A DNA stretch of 64,000 nucleotides from Methylobacillus flagellatus KT (GTDB lineage: Bacteria; Pseudomonadota; Gammaproteobacteria; Burkholderiales; Methylophilaceae): the NCBI RefSeq assembly GCF_000013705.1, contig NC_007947.1:2480001-2544000 (forward strand), given 5' to 3'. A program made the translations under genes and the position numbers. Below the pieces are notes generated by a model. That model made no database searches and was not told the origin of the DNA. It saw only the letters and a program-made list of their open reading frames with translations. Shown here one piece after another: positions 1 to 9,560 of this stretch (position 1 is its first letter; each line of letters opens with the position of its first letter).

Positions 1-1110
1 GGCAAGTAATTGTTGCTGCTGGTCATCGATCGAGTGCCTGAATCGCTCAAGACGCTCAACATACGGTTTGTTGACGGCAAGTTCCGCAGCCAACCACTCT
101 GGATTGCCCTCGTTGCCCGGGAAGCTCTTAATGAAATGCGCCCTCGGCATACCGGCCTTTTCGACGCAGAAGTCCATGATTTTACGTTCATGGCTACGGA
201 TCTCTTCTACCATGCCACGCACACGGTCACACAATGCCTCAACCTGCTTGGCTGAAAAGCGGAATGCCATCAGCTCTTCAATAATCGTAGCCTGCAGCTT
301 GAGATACTCTTTGTCCTGAGAACCCTTGCTTGCCAAAAGCACGGTCATCTTCTCATGAGCGCTACGGATGACGGCAAATCGCGTCAGCACTTCCTCGCGA
401 AGCCTTGCAAGTGCTTCTGCCGAGATCGCTGCCGCCTTGGCACCATCATCGTCTTCTTCGTCCTCCTCGTCGGCGTCTTCAGCCACATCTCCAGCATCAG
501 CAGCTTCTTCAGCCACGATTTCGGCACCAAGACCATCGTCAGCATCAATCAGGCCATCGACCAGATCATCGACCCCCAACTCGCCCTTCTCAACCTGATC
601 CACCATGGCCAATAATTCGGCAATGGTACTGGGACAGGCGGCAATAGCTTGCACCATATGCTTGAGGCCGTCTTCTATCCGCTTGGCAATCTCGATTTCG
701 CCCTCACGGGTCAACAGATCGACCGTACCCATTTCCCGCATGTACATGCGCACCGGGTCAGTGGTGCGGCCAAACTCGGAATCCACCGTAGAAAGGGCCT
801 GCTCGGCTTCCTCAACGGCATCCTCGTCAGCAACTGGTGCTGGTACATCGGACATCAGCAATGCTTCGGCGTCGGGCGCCTCTTCATAGACCTGGATGCC
901 CATGTCGTTGATCATGCCGATGATGCTGTCGATCTGCTCGGAATCCTGTACATCATCCGGCAGGTGATCGTTAATTTCTGCGTAAGTGAGGTATCCGCGC
1001 TCCTTACCCAGGATAATCAGGGACTTTAACCGCGTGCGACGTATATCTGCGTCATTCAGTGTAATATCGGCTTTATCGTTTACATTGTCATTCTGTTGCT
1101 CTTTAGCCAT
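1..1110 (-). CDS. rpoD: RNA polymerase primary sigma factor, N-terminal part (cut by window edge)
   Basis: Housekeeping sigma-70 factor that directs RNA polymerase to most promoters. Only the first 370 codons are in the window; the gene continues beyond base 1. The translation begins MAKEQQNDNVNDKAD and contains region 1.1 (LKSLIILGKERGYLTYAEI), region 1.2 (DPVRMYMREMG then LLTREGEIEIAKRIE), an acidic stretch rich in D and E near bases 425-485, and the start of the non-conserved region. The DNA-binding regions 2 to 4 lie outside the window. Start is the ATG at 1108-1110 with GGGGTC upstream. It is the last gene of the rpsU-yqeY-dnaG-rpoD group and has its own likely promoter in the dnaG-rpoD gap. 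Identity is secure. Confidence 0.97.
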   Translation of the reverse strand, partial: MAKEQQNDNVNDKADITLNDADIRRTRLKSLIILGKERGYLTYAEINDHLPDDVQDSEQIDSIIGMINDMGIQVYEEAPDAEALLMSDVPAPVADEDAVEEAEQALSTVDSEFGRTTDPVRMYMREMGTVDLLTREGEIEIAKRIEDGLKHMVQAIAACPSTIAELLAMVDQVEKGELGVDDLVDGLIDADDGLGAEIVAEEAADAGDVAEDADEEDEEDDDGAKAAAISAEALARLREEVLTRFAVIRSAHEKMTVLLASKGSQDKEYLKLQATIIEELMAFRFSAKQVEALCDRVRGMVEEIRSHERKIMDFCVEKAGMPRAHFIKSFPGNEGNPEWLAAELAVNKPYVERLERFRHSIDDQQQQLLA

Positions 1111-1152
1111 GCTTGACCCCATCGAACTGCGGTTGAGTACGAAAAACCCTAG

Positions 1153-1183
1153 ATTATACCTTAAAAACAACTGCAATTTTCAG
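1153..1183 (-). promoter_or_regulatory. Probable sigma-70 promoter for rpoD
   Basis: On the minus strand a perfect TATAAT lies at 1158-1153, 43 bases upstream of the rpoD start codon. A CTGAAA that could be the -35 lies at 1183-1178, but the spacer is long (19 bases). The -10 is convincing and the -35 weak. An internal promoter in front of rpoD is known in the E. coli operon, which supports the call. Confidence 0.45.
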
Positions 1184-1209
1184 CAGTTTTGCAGCCTGTC
1201 GCTGCCAAT

Positions 1210-2940
1210 TCAGCGAGTGCCAATGGACTTCAGCAACTCGCGCTCCTCTTCCGTGAGCTGGCTCAGGTTTTTTTCCTTGAGCCTATCCACTGCAGAGGCT
1301 TTTTGGCGTTGCAGGTACATGTCTTTCAATTGCCTGCGCACACCATCAAACTCCAACTCAAAGTCCAGGCTTTCATCCAGCAAATGCAAATCACGCTGCA
1401 AATCAGGTAAAAGCCTGGCATTCACTACCGACTCAAGCCCATGCAGTATCGCCACGGGCTTGGCATCGGGACTTTCCAGTGCAAGTTTAACAACTTGGCG
1501 CACCATCTCATCTTCATCGGTAGAGCCAGTCATCCATTGCTGATCGCCTTCCTGCACCAAATGCGGGCGCATGATAGCCATCAGCGTAAATCTGCGTTGT
1601 AATGACATCGTAACGCGTGCCTGCTTGGGAGCAGACCGTGTCTGCTGGCGATTAGTTTCCGGCAATTTGACCATACGACGCATTTCATCACTCGAGATAT
1701 CCGCCAGCTCCGCTATGCGCTTACGCAATAACAATGCCAGTCGCGGCGCTTGTATCTGCTTTAGGATGGGCTCTGCCTCGTTAAGGAACTGTACCTTGTC
1801 TTCCTGCGATTGCAGGCGATTATTAGCACTCAGCTCCTGAATAAGATATTGCGACAAGGGCATTGCCTGTGCCATTAAGTCCTCAAACGCTTGTTTGCCA
1901 AATTCGCGCACATAGCTATCCGGATCATGCTGAGCCGGCAAGAATAAAAAGCTAAGCCGCAGCCCATCCTTGAGCACAGGCAATGCATTCATTGCAGCAC
2001 GCCAGGCTGCGCCCCGGCCTGCGCTATCTCCATCAAAGCAAAACACAATCTCATCCGTCTGGCGCATGAGCTTGGCGATATGAGCCGGTGTCGTAGCCGT
2101 ACCCAGGGCAGCCACCGCATAATCGATGCCATATTGCGCCAGCGCCACGACATCCATGTACCCTTCGACCACTAGCGCACGGCCTGCTTCGCGAATGGCA
2201 CGTCGCGCCAGGAAAAGGCCATAAAGCTCTTGCCCTTTCTGAAATAAGGGGGTTTCTGGCGAATTCAAGTACTTCGCCCCAGCATCAGCACTCTCCAGCA
2301 CCCTGCCACCGAAACCGATGACCTGCCCCTTCTGGCCATGAATAGGAAACATGATACGGTCGCGGAAACGGTCATAGCAGCGCCCCTGCTCATTCTCAAT
2401 CACCAACCCGGCTGTTTGCAGCACTTCGTGCCGGTAATCCGCAAACACGGCCTGCAGATTCTGCCAGCCCGCAGGCGCATAACCAATCTGGAAGCGGCCA
2501 GCCACTTGACCACTCAAGCCGCGCCCCTTGAGATACTCGATGGCACGCGGCGACTTCTTCAGCTCCGCCCTGTAATAATCCGCCGCTTGCTGCATCACTT
2601 CCTGCAAGCCGGGGATTACCTTTGCTCGTACCACATCTTCAGGCCGCGACTCCTGGGGCACGATCATGCCAACCGATTTGGCCAGCTCGTGCACCGCCTC
2701 GACAAAGCTGATTCCCTGGTACTCCATGACAAAGCCAATGGCGGAGCCATGCGCACCGCAACCAAAACAATGATAGAACTGCTTGGTCGGACTGACGGTG
2801 AAAGAAGGGGATTTCTCGTTATGAAATGGGCAACAGGCGGAGTAATTGGCCCCTGCCTTCTTCAAGGGGACGCTGCGGTCAATCACATCCACAATATCGA
2901 CGCGATTAAGCAGCTCTTGAATGAAGGAATCAGGAATCAT
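1210..2940 (-). CDS. dnaG: DNA primase
   Basis: Synthesises RNA primers for chromosomal replication and works with the replicative helicase. The 576-residue protein has the expected order: an N-terminal CHC2 zinc finger (CPFH at residues 37-40 with CFGC at 58-61), the primase catalytic core, a Toprim domain (VVEGYMDVVAL near residue 260 and FCFDGDSAG near 300), and a C-terminal helicase-interaction region. The length matches the family (E. coli 581). It starts at the ATG at 2940 and lies between yqeY (with a terminator) and rpoD. The intervening terminator suggests dnaG-rpoD may also be transcribed apart from rpsU-yqeY. Confidence 0.98.
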   Translation of the reverse strand: MIPDSFIQELLNRVDIVDVIDRSVPLKKAGANYSACCPFHNEKSPSFTVSPTKQFYHCFGCGAHGSAIGFVMEYQGISFVEAVHELAKSVGMIVPQESRPEDVVRAKVIPGLQEVMQQAADYYRAELKKSPRAIEYLKGRGLSGQVAGRFQIGYAPAGWQNLQAVFADYRHEVLQTAGLVIENEQGRCYDRFRDRIMFPIHGQKGQVIGFGGRVLESADAGAKYLNSPETPLFQKGQELYGLFLARRAIREAGRALVVEGYMDVVALAQYGIDYAVAALGTATTPAHIAKLMRQTDEIVFCFDGDSAGRGAAWRAAMNALPVLKDGLRLSFLFLPAQHDPDSYVREFGKQAFEDLMAQAMPLSQYLIQELSANNRLQSQEDKVQFLNEAEPILKQIQAPRLALLLRKRIAELADISSDEMRRMVKLPETNRQQTRSAPKQARVTMSLQRRFTLMAIMRPHLVQEGDQQWMTGSTDEDEMVRQVVKLALESPDAKPVAILHGLESVVNARLLPDLQRDLHLLDESLDFELEFDGVRRQLKDMYLQRQKASAVDRLKEKNLSQLTEEERELLKSIGTR

Positions 2941-2981
2941 GAATGAAAATAATAGCCTAAACCCAAACTGAATCCAAAAGC

Positions 2982-3007
2982 AAAAAAGGAGCTTGCAGCT
3001 CCTTTTT
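2982..3007 (-). terminator. Rho-independent terminator between yqeY and dnaG
   Basis: A 7-bp stem AGGAGCT/AGCTCCT with a 3-base loop is flanked by A6 on one side and T5 on the other, so it could stop transcription on either strand. It lies just after the yqeY stop codon. In the rpsU-dnaG-rpoD operon of E. coli a terminator at the same relative place limits readthrough into dnaG. Confidence 0.75.
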
Positions 3008-3027
3008 CAACATCGTCAAGCTTCAGT

Positions 3028-3474
3028 TCACGCAGCAAGTTTGGACTTGATCAATCCTGAAATCTTGCCCATATCGGCACGCCCCACCACTTTGGGCTTG
3101 ATCGCAGCCATTACCTTGCTCATATCCTTGATGCTGGCAGCGCCGGTTTCAGCAATCACATCATCCAGGATGGCATTCACCTCTTCCTCGGACAATGCTT
3201 CAGGCAAATAGGTTTTCAGCACGGTCACTTCAAACTTCTCTACATCCGCCAGATCATGCCGGTTGGCAGCCTCATACTGAGCGATCGAGTCTCTACGCTG
3301 CTTGAGCATCTTCTCGATCGCCTCAATCACCTGGCCATCATCCAGCTCGATACGCTCATCCACCTCGCGCTGCTTGATCGCCGCCTGTAAAAGACGAATA
3401 GCCCCGAGGCGCGCACTATCCTTTGCACGCATCGCGGCTTTCATATCCTCGGCGATTCTCGCCTTAATTGTCAC
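3028..3474 (-). CDS. yqeY: GatB/YqeY domain protein
   Basis: A 148-residue all-helical protein of the YqeY family, related to the tRNA-binding tail of the amidotransferase subunit GatB. Its precise role is not known. Recognisable parts are MKAAMRAKDSARLGAIRLL near the N terminus and VVGRADMGKISGLIK near the C terminus. The start is GTG at 3474 with AAGG upstream; no ATG fits better. It sits 18 bases after rpsU and before dnaG, the usual position in many proteobacteria, so it is co-transcribed with rpsU. Confidence 0.93.
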   Translation of the reverse strand: MTIKARIAEDMKAAMRAKDSARLGAIRLLQAAIKQREVDERIELDDGQVIEAIEKMLKQRRDSIAQYEAANRHDLADVEKFEVTVLKTYLPEALSEEEVNAILDDVIAETGAASIKDMSKVMAAIKPKVVGRADMGKISGLIKSKLAA

Positions 3475-3492
3475 AGCAACCCTACCTTAGGC

Positions 3493-3705
3493 TTAGTAAA
3501 GCTTGGTAGGCAGAGTCTGGCTGCGGATACGGCGGTAGTGACGCTTAACAGCAGCAGCAGCCTTACGCTTGCGCTCCCATGTAGGCTTTTCATAGTACTC
3601 ACGAGCGCGCAAGTCGGTCAGAAGGCCAGTTTTTTCAATCATGCGCTTGAAACGGCGCAGAGCCACATCAAACGGCTCGTTCTCTTTTACACGTACGCTA
3701 GACAT
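3493..3705 (-). CDS. rpsU: 30S ribosomal protein S21
   Basis: Small basic ribosomal protein of 70 residues ([21 protein letters not shown]...), needed for initiation on natural mRNAs. Size and sequence match the family, including the Arg/Lys-rich C-terminal half. The ATG at 3705 is preceded by AAAGG and by a strong promoter at 3747-3775. It is the first gene of the rpsU-yqeY-dnaG-rpoD group and is divergent from tsaD, the classic arrangement. Confidence 0.98.
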   Translation of the reverse strand: MSSVRVKENEPFDVALRRFKRMIEKTGLLTDLRAREYYEKPTWERKRKAAAAVKRHYRRIRSQTLPTKLY

Positions 3706-3746
3706 TTAAATCACTTTACCTTTGAGAAAGGGTGAAAAAGTTTGCT

Positions 3747-3775
3747 ATTCTAGCGCCTCATTATTGATTTATCAA
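3747..3775 (-). promoter_or_regulatory. Sigma-70 promoter of rpsU
   Basis: Reading the minus strand, TTGATA (3775-3770) and TAGAAT (3752-3747) are separated by 17 bases, one mismatch each from consensus. It lies 42 bases upstream of the rpsU ATG, in the divergent gap with tsaD. Confidence 0.7.
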
Positions 3776-3791
3776 CATTATCCTGAAACTT

Positions 3792-4811
3792 ATGTTAATT
3801 CTTGGCATTGAATCTTCCTGCGATGAAACCGGCCTAGCCTTGTACGACACGGAACGAGGCTTGCTCGCCCATGCATTGCACTCCCAGATCGACATGCATG
3901 CCGCATACGGCGGCGTGGTGCCAGAATTAGCTTCCCGCGACCATATTCGCCGGACATTACCACTGACCCAGCATGTATTGGAGCAAGCAGGAAAATCATT
4001 GGCCGACCTGGATGGCATCGCCTACACCCAGGGGCCTGGCCTCTCGGGCGCCCTGCTGGTCGGCACCAGCATTGCCGAATCCCTGGCATTCAGCCTCGAC
4101 CTTCCGACCATCGGCGTCCACCATCTCGAAGGCCATTTACTCGCCCCGTTGCTTGAGCCCGATCCACCGGCATTTCCATTCGTAGCCTTGTTGGTATCAG
4201 GCGGACATACCCAACTTATGCGCGTGTCCGCGATCGGCGACTATGAGTTGCTGGGCGACACCCTGGACGATGCCGCCGGGGAAGCGTTCGACAAAACCGC
4301 CAAGCTGCTCGGCCTCAGCTACCCCGGCGGCCCCGCGGTTTCGAGGCTGGCAAACCAGGGACAGCCCGGTGCCTGTCAATTGCCTCGCCCCATGCTGAAC
4401 AGCGGGGACCTCAATTTCAGCTTCAGCGGCCTCAAGACGGCGGTGCTCACACTGGTCAACCAATATGGCGACGCACTCGACGAAACTGCGCGCGCCAATA
4501 TTGCCTACGAATTTCAGGAAGCCGTCACGGAAGTACTCACCAAGAAATGCATGGCCGCCCTGCGCAACACCGGTTTAAATCAATTAATCGTCTCGGGCGG
4601 AGTAGGCGCCAATGCCCGGCTGCGCGAACGCCTCAATATGGCAGCCAAGCGCAGGCAATACCAAGTGCATTATCCGAGGCTGGAATTCTGTACCGACAAT
4701 GGCGCCATGATCGCATTTGCTGGCGCCATGCGCATGCAACACGCCAAGCAAGGCAACCACAGCTTCACCGTGCGGCCGCGCTGGGACCTGGCGGAACTGA
4801 ACAAGCCGTAA
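3792..4811 (+). CDS. tsaD: tRNA N6-adenosine threonylcarbamoyltransferase
   Basis: Catalytic subunit that transfers the threonylcarbamoyl group to A37 of tRNAs reading ANN codons, working with TsaB and TsaE. The 339-residue protein has the family opening [14 protein letters not shown], the metal-binding histidines H111 and H115 in VHHLEGH, the SGGHTQL segment and the C-terminal CTDNGAMIA motif. Start is the ATG at 3792. It is divergent from rpsU and convergent with plsY, 18 bases apart. Confidence 0.98.
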   Translation: MLILGIESSCDETGLALYDTERGLLAHALHSQIDMHAAYGGVVPELASRDHIRRTLPLTQHVLEQAGKSLADLDGIAYTQGPGLSGALLVGTSIAESLAFSLDLPTIGVHHLEGHLLAPLLEPDPPAFPFVALLVSGGHTQLMRVSAIGDYELLGDTLDDAAGEAFDKTAKLLGLSYPGGPAVSRLANQGQPGACQLPRPMLNSGDLNFSFSGLKTAVLTLVNQYGDALDETARANIAYEFQEAVTEVLTKKCMAALRNTGLNQLIVSGGVGANARLRERLNMAAKRRQYQVHYPRLEFCTDNGAMIAFAGAMRMQHAKQGNHSFTVRPRWDLAELNKP

Positions 4812-4829
4812 AAAACGCGCTTAGCGCAC

Positions 4830-5420
4830 TCAGGACTTCTTGCCGAATCCAGCCTCACTGCCATCCAGCAATTTGCGAATATTGCTGCGGTGGCGCCAGA
4901 TCAACAATAACGACAGCACAAACACGACAATGATGTAGCCAATCTGTGGCAGCAGGAGCCAGGCAAAACCAGGTGCCAAGGCTGCGGCAGTCAACGCGGC
5001 CAATGATGAAAAACGCGTCAATGCAAATACCACAATCCAGCTCAGCAAGGCTAGGCCTGCCAACAGCGGGGAGAATGCCAGCAATACGCCTAATGCGGTT
5101 GCCACACCCTTGCCGCCCTTGAAGCGGTAGAACACCGGATACAAGTGCCCCAGGAATACCGCCACTGCAACCCAGCACACCACCCCCACCGGCAGCGCAT
5201 AGTATTGTGCAAGCCAAACCGGCAGCCAGCCCTTGGCCGCATCCCCCAGTAATGTCAGCAAGGCAGCCAGCTTCTTGCCGCTGCGCAATACGTTAGTCGC
5301 ACCGGGATTTCCCGAGCCGACGGTACGTGGATCCGGCAGGCCGAAGGCTTTGCTCACCAAGATACCGAAAGAAATTGAGCCGAGCAGGTAGGCGGCGATG
5401 ACGAAAACTGCGTTATTCAT
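4830..5420 (-). CDS. plsY: Acyl-phosphate:glycerol-3-phosphate acyltransferase
   Basis: Integral membrane enzyme that acylates glycerol-3-phosphate using acyl-phosphate, the first step of phospholipid synthesis. The protein has several hydrophobic helices and the conserved motifs: GSGNPGATNVLR in loop 1, a glycine-rich HLYPVFYRFKGGKGVATALG stretch, and a basic cytoplasmic tail (IWRHRSNIRKLLDGSE). I chose the ATG at 5420 (MNNAVFVIAAYLLGS), giving 196 residues, the usual size; an upstream in-frame start would add 15 polar residues and overlap the folB leader. Divergent from folB, a common arrangement. Confidence 0.96.
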   Translation of the reverse strand: MNNAVFVIAAYLLGSISFGILVSKAFGLPDPRTVGSGNPGATNVLRSGKKLAALLTLLGDAAKGWLPVWLAQYYALPVGVVCWVAVAVFLGHLYPVFYRFKGGKGVATALGVLLAFSPLLAGLALLSWIVVFALTRFSSLAALTAAALAPGFAWLLLPQIGYIIVVFVLSLLLIWRHRSNIRKLLDGSEAGFGKKS

Positions 5421-5489
5421 AAGGATTGGATTAAAATTGCGTTGCCGTATTCTATCAGCCCTCAAGCCCTAAAGCAGGATCCCGCCCAT

Positions 5490-5864
5490 ATGGATATTAT
5501 TTTTCTCAGCGAAGTCAAGGTACAAACCCATCTCGGCGTGCCCGACTGGGAACGCCTCGCAGCGCAAACGATCATCCTTGACATTGAAATTGCCATGCCC
5601 GACAGCAGCTCCTGCCAGACCGACGACATCAGCGACACCATCGATTACGGCGTAGTCGTCTCGCGCATTCGAGAAACACTGGCAGAGCGCTCATTCAAGC
5701 TGGTCGAAGCACTGGCAGAACATGTCTGCCAACTCATCATGCATGAATTCGGTGCCCCCTGGGTCAAGCTGCGCGTCGCCAAACCTGGCATATTGCCTGG
5801 GCTGAAAGCGTTGGGAGTGGTGATAGAGCGGGGAGAAAAACTGCCTCATGGCAACCATCCATGA
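5490..5864 (+). CDS. folB: Dihydroneopterin aldolase
   Basis: Cleaves 7,8-dihydroneopterin in folate synthesis (and, in this lineage, feeds pterin pools). The protein has the FolB opening MDIIFLSEVKVQTHLGVPDWER, the catalytic-region motif SDTIDYGVV and the KLVEALAEHVC segment. The ATG at 5490 gives 124 residues, the normal length; an in-frame start 48 bases upstream would add a non-conserved tail. Only 69 bases separate it from divergent plsY. Confidence 0.95.
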   Translation: MDIIFLSEVKVQTHLGVPDWERLAAQTIILDIEIAMPDSSSCQTDDISDTIDYGVVVSRIRETLAERSFKLVEALAEHVCQLIMHEFGAPWVKLRVAKPGILPGLKALGVVIERGEKLPHGNHP

Positions 5865-6017
5865 ACAACCAGGACTGCCTGCGGCTTTACACAGACAACA
5901 AACACCCAATACCGGATCGCGTGATCCACTAAGTATTTAAATGTATCTGTAGCATCCGCTGCCTAATGACAGCGGACATGGATTTTGGTCGCCAATACAT
6001 CATTCAGGCCGCGGTTA

Positions 6018-6911
6018 TCATCCTCGTGGATGATGTTGTTGATGCAATCGCTTCAAGCGCTCGCGCGCGACATGGGTATAAATCTGCGTAGTGGAGATGT
6101 CTGCATGACCCAGCAGCATCTGCACCACGCGCAGGTCGGCGCCGTGGTTAAGTAGGTGAGTGGCAAAGGCATGGCGCAGTACGTGGGGAGACAGGGAAGC
6201 CTGGATACCGGCAATGGCGGCATACCGCTTGATAAGATACCAGAATGCCTGGCGCGTCATACCCTCGCCACGCTGAGTCACGAACAGGTGGTCACTCAGG
6301 CGCTGCTGCAAGATTGATGGCCGACCTTCCTGCAGGTAGCGTGCCAACCACTCCACCGCTTGCTCACCCAGCGGCACCAGCCGCGTCTTGCTGCCCTTGC
6401 CTGTGATGCGAACCACACCATCCGTCAGACTCAATTCGGTAACATGCATGCCGACGAGCTCGGAAACCCGCAATCCTGTCGCATAGAGCGTTTCCAGCAT
6501 GGCGCGGTCGCGCAAGCCGAGATTGGTATTGGTATCAGGCGCATTGATCAATCGCTCTACCTCATCCTCACTCAGGCTCTTGGGCAGGGAGCGCGGAAGT
6601 TTCGGCGATTCGATGTGAATACTCGGATCTGCGCTGATATAGGACTCACGCAAGGCGAAGCGGTAAAATCTGCGCAGGCTGGCAACCAGGCGGCTGATGC
6701 TACGCGGCTGGCTTTGTGGAAAGCGGAACGCGATGAAGCCCTGGATATCCTCCGGGCCAGCCTCCAACATAGCCCTGCGCCTGGTCTGTTGCAGCCAGGC
6801 GGCAAATGCAGCCAGATCCTGGCGATAACTGGTCAAGGTATTCTTTGCCAAGCCGTCTTCCAGCCATAAATGGTCGATGAAATTGTCTAGCAGTGCATCA
6901 ATGGTATCCAT
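6018..6911 (-). CDS. xerD: Site-specific tyrosine recombinase XerD
   Basis: With XerC it resolves chromosome dimers at dif. The 297-residue protein has an N-terminal SAM-like DNA-binding domain and the catalytic set R148 (ATGLRVSEL), K172, H243 and R246 (HVLRHAFA), H269 and Y278. I chose the ATG at 6911 (MDTIDALLDNF) because it gives the family length; an upstream in-frame start adds 17 unrelated residues. Its start overlaps the end of ogt by 14 bases, so the two are translationally linked. Here it acts as a housekeeping enzyme; no mobile element accompanies it. Confidence 0.95.
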   Translation of the reverse strand: MDTIDALLDNFIDHLWLEDGLAKNTLTSYRQDLAAFAAWLQQTRRRAMLEAGPEDIQGFIAFRFPQSQPRSISRLVASLRRFYRFALRESYISADPSIHIESPKLPRSLPKSLSEDEVERLINAPDTNTNLGLRDRAMLETLYATGLRVSELVGMHVTELSLTDGVVRITGKGSKTRLVPLGEQAVEWLARYLQEGRPSILQQRLSDHLFVTQRGEGMTRQAFWYLIKRYAAIAGIQASLSPHVLRHAFATHLLNHGADLRVVQMLLGHADISTTQIYTHVARERLKRLHQQHHPRG

Positions 6912-7386
6912 CGGCCCGCTCGTGCTGCAGCAACCAGCGCTTGATCTCCAGACCCTTGACATCTCCCTGCATGAATCCGCCCAGACCCCCTTTGGCGACG
7001 ATGCGATGGCAGGGAATCACCAAGGTCAGGTGATTGGCGCCGCAGGCATTGGCAACCGCACGCGGACCAGACTTCACCCGCTCCGCCAGGTCTCCATATG
7101 TCCACGCCTGGCCAAGCGGAATCGTGGACATCACCTGCCACACCCGCTTCTGAAACAAGGTGCCCTGTAGCAGGTAAGGAAAATCAAGCGGCGAGGCAGC
7201 ATCTTGCAGATATTGCCCGACTTGCCGGGCGACATGCTGAACGAAAGGATTGGCGCTGCAAAATGCCCGCTGCTGTTCGGAAAGCAGGCGTATGCCCGTC
7301 ACGTAATCGTTTGACACATGGATCCCTATCGCACCGAACGGCGCTGTGACGACGGCATCGAAGGAAGGGGGTGGTTTGATCTCCAT
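6898..7386 (-). CDS. ogt: Methylated-DNA--protein-cysteine methyltransferase
   Basis: Suicide repair protein that moves methyl groups from O6-methylguanine to its own cysteine. The acceptor is C126 in the signature IPCHRIV, preceded by the helix-turn-helix region containing GPRAVANACGAN. The ATG at 7386 gives 162 residues; a TTG at 7404 is possible but has no support. Located upstream of and overlapping xerD. Confidence 0.94.
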   Translation of the reverse strand: MEIKPPPSFDAVVTAPFGAIGIHVSNDYVTGIRLLSEQQRAFCSANPFVQHVARQVGQYLQDAASPLDFPYLLQGTLFQKRVWQVMSTIPLGQAWTYGDLAERVKSGPRAVANACGANHLTLVIPCHRIVAKGGLGGFMQGDVKGLEIKRWLLQHERADGYH

Positions 7387-7449
7387 ATAGCGATGATAGA
7401 ACAAAACAGCACGATCACAAACGTGATCCCACAGGATCAGCGAAAATGA

Positions 7450-7474
7450 AAAAGCCCCGGATGCCGGGGCTTTT
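7450..7474 (-). terminator. Terminator of the rpsP-rimM-trmD-rplS operon
   Basis: An 11-bp stem (AAAAGCCCCGG with CCGGGGCTTTT) with a 3-base loop, ending in T-runs, 23 bases past the rplS stop. Strong GC-rich stem plus U-tract makes it a clear intrinsic terminator for leftward transcription. Confidence 0.85.
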
Positions 7475-7497
7475 GTACACTGCCAACAAGCAAGTGC

Positions 7498-7887
7498 TTA
7501 TTCTGCGCTGCTTGTTTCCTTTGGAGCGCGCAGTTGCAGCTTTTCCTTGATGCGAGCGGACTTGCCTGAGCGCTCGCGCAAGTAGTAGAGCTTGCTGCGG
7601 CGTACGTCACCACGGCGCTTCACTTCGATGCTGGCGATCAGCGGGGAGTAGGTTTGGAAAGTACGTTCCACGCCTTCTCCGGACGAGATTTTACGTACGA
7701 TGAAGGAGGAATTCAGGCCACGGTTGCGAATTGCAATTACAACACCTTCGTATGCCTGCACACGCTTACGTGTACCTTCAACCACATTCACACCGACGAC
7801 GACAGTGTCGCCAGGAGCGAAAGAAGGGATGGTCTTGCCGAGGCGGGCAATTTCTTCCTGTTCCAGTTGCTTGATGATATCAGCCAT
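7498..7887 (-). CDS. rplS: 50S ribosomal protein L19
   Basis: Large-subunit protein at the 30S-50S interface. The 129-residue sequence ([23 protein letters not shown]) carries the L19 core with [19 protein letters not shown] and [18 protein letters not shown]. It is the last gene of the rpsP-rimM-trmD-rplS operon, 13 bases after trmD, and is followed by a strong terminator. Confidence 0.98.
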   Translation of the reverse strand: MADIIKQLEQEEIARLGKTIPSFAPGDTVVVGVNVVEGTRKRVQAYEGVVIAIRNRGLNSSFIVRKISSGEGVERTFQTYSPLIASIEVKRRGDVRRSKLYYLRERSGKSARIKEKLQLRAPKETSSAE

Positions 7888-7900
7888 GTCTTGCTTCCTT

Positions 7901-8695
7901 TTAGTTATGGGAATCTTGTTCCTGCTCTATTTCCATGAGCAGCCGAGATTCCTCTTTCGTCAACGGCCTTGCGGCCAATAAATCCGGGCGCCTGGCCCGG
8001 GTTCGCGCCAGCGATTGCTTCAACCGCCAACGCTTGATCTTTGCATGGTTACCAGAAAGCAATACTTCCGGCACCTTCTGCCCCGCGTACACCTCTGGCC
8101 GGGTGTAATGCGGGCAATCCAACAAACCATCGGCAAAGGAGTCTTCCTCTGCCGACCCGGCATCGCCCAGGCTACCGGGCAACTGCCTGATAATCGCATC
8201 CAGTATCGCCATGGCGGGAATTTCACCGCCAGACAACACATAGTCGCCGATCGAATATTCTTCATCCACCAGCGTGGACAGCAAACGCTCATCTACACCT
8301 TCATACCGACTTGCCAGTAATATCAGGCCGGGTACATCCTTCAACTGCATCACGTGCTCATGCTTGAGCGGGACGCCCTGCGGGGAGAGGTGGATGACTC
8401 GCGGGTTCTCCACACCGCGTGACTGCTGGCGGACTTTCGCCGCCGCAATCGCCTTTTCCAACGGTTCAGCCAGCATCACCATGCCGGGGCCGCCACCGTA
8501 TGGCCTATCGTCGATGGTGCGATAATTGTCGGTTGTGAAATCCCTGGGGTTCCACAACGCCAGCTCATAAATACCGCGTTCCTGAGCCCGGGCGCTGATA
8601 CCAAACTTTGTCAGCGCATCGAACATTTCCGGGAACAAGGTCACCACGTCAAATTGCCTGGCACACCTTTCCTGCAGATGACTGGCCTCGCTCAA
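7901..8695 (-). CDS. trmD: tRNA (guanine-N1)-methyltransferase
   Basis: Makes m1G37 in tRNAs using SAM, preventing frameshifting. The SPOUT trefoil-knot features are present: [14 protein letters not shown] at the N terminus, [11 protein letters not shown], and the SAM loop [12 protein letters not shown]. No ATG lies near the expected start. The best start is TTG at 8695, whose bases overlap the rimM stop (TTGA), giving 264 residues; a second TTG at 8710 is possible. The exact N terminus is therefore uncertain. Confidence 0.95.
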   Translation of the reverse strand: MSEASHLQERCARQFDVVTLFPEMFDALTKFGISARAQERGIYELALWNPRDFTTDNYRTIDDRPYGGGPGMVMLAEPLEKAIAAAKVRQQSRGVENPRVIHLSPQGVPLKHEHVMQLKDVPGLILLASRYEGVDERLLSTLVDEEYSIGDYVLSGGEIPAMAILDAIIRQLPGSLGDAGSAEEDSFADGLLDCPHYTRPEVYAGQKVPEVLLSGNHAKIKRWRLKQSLARTRARRPDLLAARPLTKEESRLLMEIEQEQDSHN

Positions 8696-9213
8696 AACTC
8701 CGGATCCCAATCCACCAGCATCGTCTTGCCGTCGGTATCCACTTCCAGTACAACCTGGCCGATAAACGGCACCAACCGCTCACGGTCACCCTTCACCACT
8801 AAGACATCATTGGCACCGGTAGCAAATACATCGACCACCTGGCCGAAATCCACCTCTTGTTGGTTGCGTACCTGCAGACCGATCAGGTCGGACCAGTAAT
8901 ATTCACCCTCTTCAGGCTCCGGCAACTCATCCCGATACACGGCAACATACATGCCCTTGCAGGAAAATGCCTGGTCGCGATCATCAATACCTTGGAGCTT
9001 GACCAGCAACAAATCGTTATGCACCTTGGCCTTTTCGACCTCGCATGACTGCCATTGCTCAGGTTGCTTCGGATCGCCACGCCCCAGCATCCAACGGCCA
9101 TAATCAAACAGGCTGTCGACATACTCGGTAGCCGGCTGGACCTTGACCCAGCCATAAACGCCATAAGGGGCGACGATGCGCCCCATAATGACCAATTCAC
9201 TCACAATTTGCAC
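8692..9213 (-). CDS. rimM: Ribosome maturation factor RimM
   Basis: Binds S19 and helps mature the 30S head. The 173-residue protein has an N-terminal RimM barrel ([16 protein letters not shown]) and a C-terminal PRC-barrel segment ([19 protein letters not shown], then [12 protein letters not shown]). The start is probably GTG at 9213; a second GTG four codons in is an alternative. Lies between rpsP and trmD, overlapping trmD. Confidence 0.95.
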   Translation of the reverse strand: MQIVSELVIMGRIVAPYGVYGWVKVQPATEYVDSLFDYGRWMLGRGDPKQPEQWQSCEVEKAKVHNDLLLVKLQGIDDRDQAFSCKGMYVAVYRDELPEPEEGEYYWSDLIGLQVRNQQEVDFGQVVDVFATGANDVLVVKGDRERLVPFIGQVVLEVDTDGKTMLVDWDPEF

Positions 9214-9240
9214 GAACCGCCTTCACAGCGGCTTTTCAAA

Positions 9241-9489
9241 TCAAGCAGACTTTTGCGCTTGCTTAACCAAGCGGGCAACCGTATCAGACAGCTGAGCACC
9301 GTTATCACGCCAGTGAGCAATACGCTCGTTGTTCAGGCGCAAACCTTCTTGACCTTCTTTCGCCAGCGGATTGTAGAAGCCCACACGCTCAATGAAGCGA
9401 CCATCACGACGGTTACGGGAATCAGCGACGACAACGCTATAAAAAGGAGTTTTCTTCGCGCCACCGCGGGCGAGACGAATAATCACCAT
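9241..9489 (-). CDS. rpsP: 30S ribosomal protein S16
   Basis: An 82-residue small-subunit protein ([21 protein letters not shown]...[10 protein letters not shown]) of normal length. First gene of the operon; the likely promoter lies in the short gap before queC. Start ATG at 9489. Confidence 0.98.
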   Translation of the reverse strand: MVIIRLARGGAKKTPFYSVVVADSRNRRDGRFIERVGFYNPLAKEGQEGLRLNNERIAHWRDNGAQLSDTVARLVKQAQKSA

Positions 9490-9525
9490 AATCTTGTTCT
9501 CTTTGGATTGGACTGAAAGGCGCGG

Positions 9526-9555
9526 ATTTTACGTTATTTTTTATGGTCTTGGCAA
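9526..9555 (-). promoter_or_regulatory. Candidate promoter of the rpsP operon
   Basis: On the minus strand TTGCCA (9555-9550) and TAAAAT (9531-9526) are 18 bases apart, 37 bases before the rpsP ATG, in the gap between queC and rpsP. Both boxes deviate from consensus, so the call is moderate. Confidence 0.4.
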
Positions 9556-9560
9556 GTAAA

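Noticed and set aside
6018..6911. XerD as part of an integrative element
   Set aside because: Sequence and length are those of chromosomal XerD and neighbours are housekeeping genes; no att repeats or cargo are adjacent.
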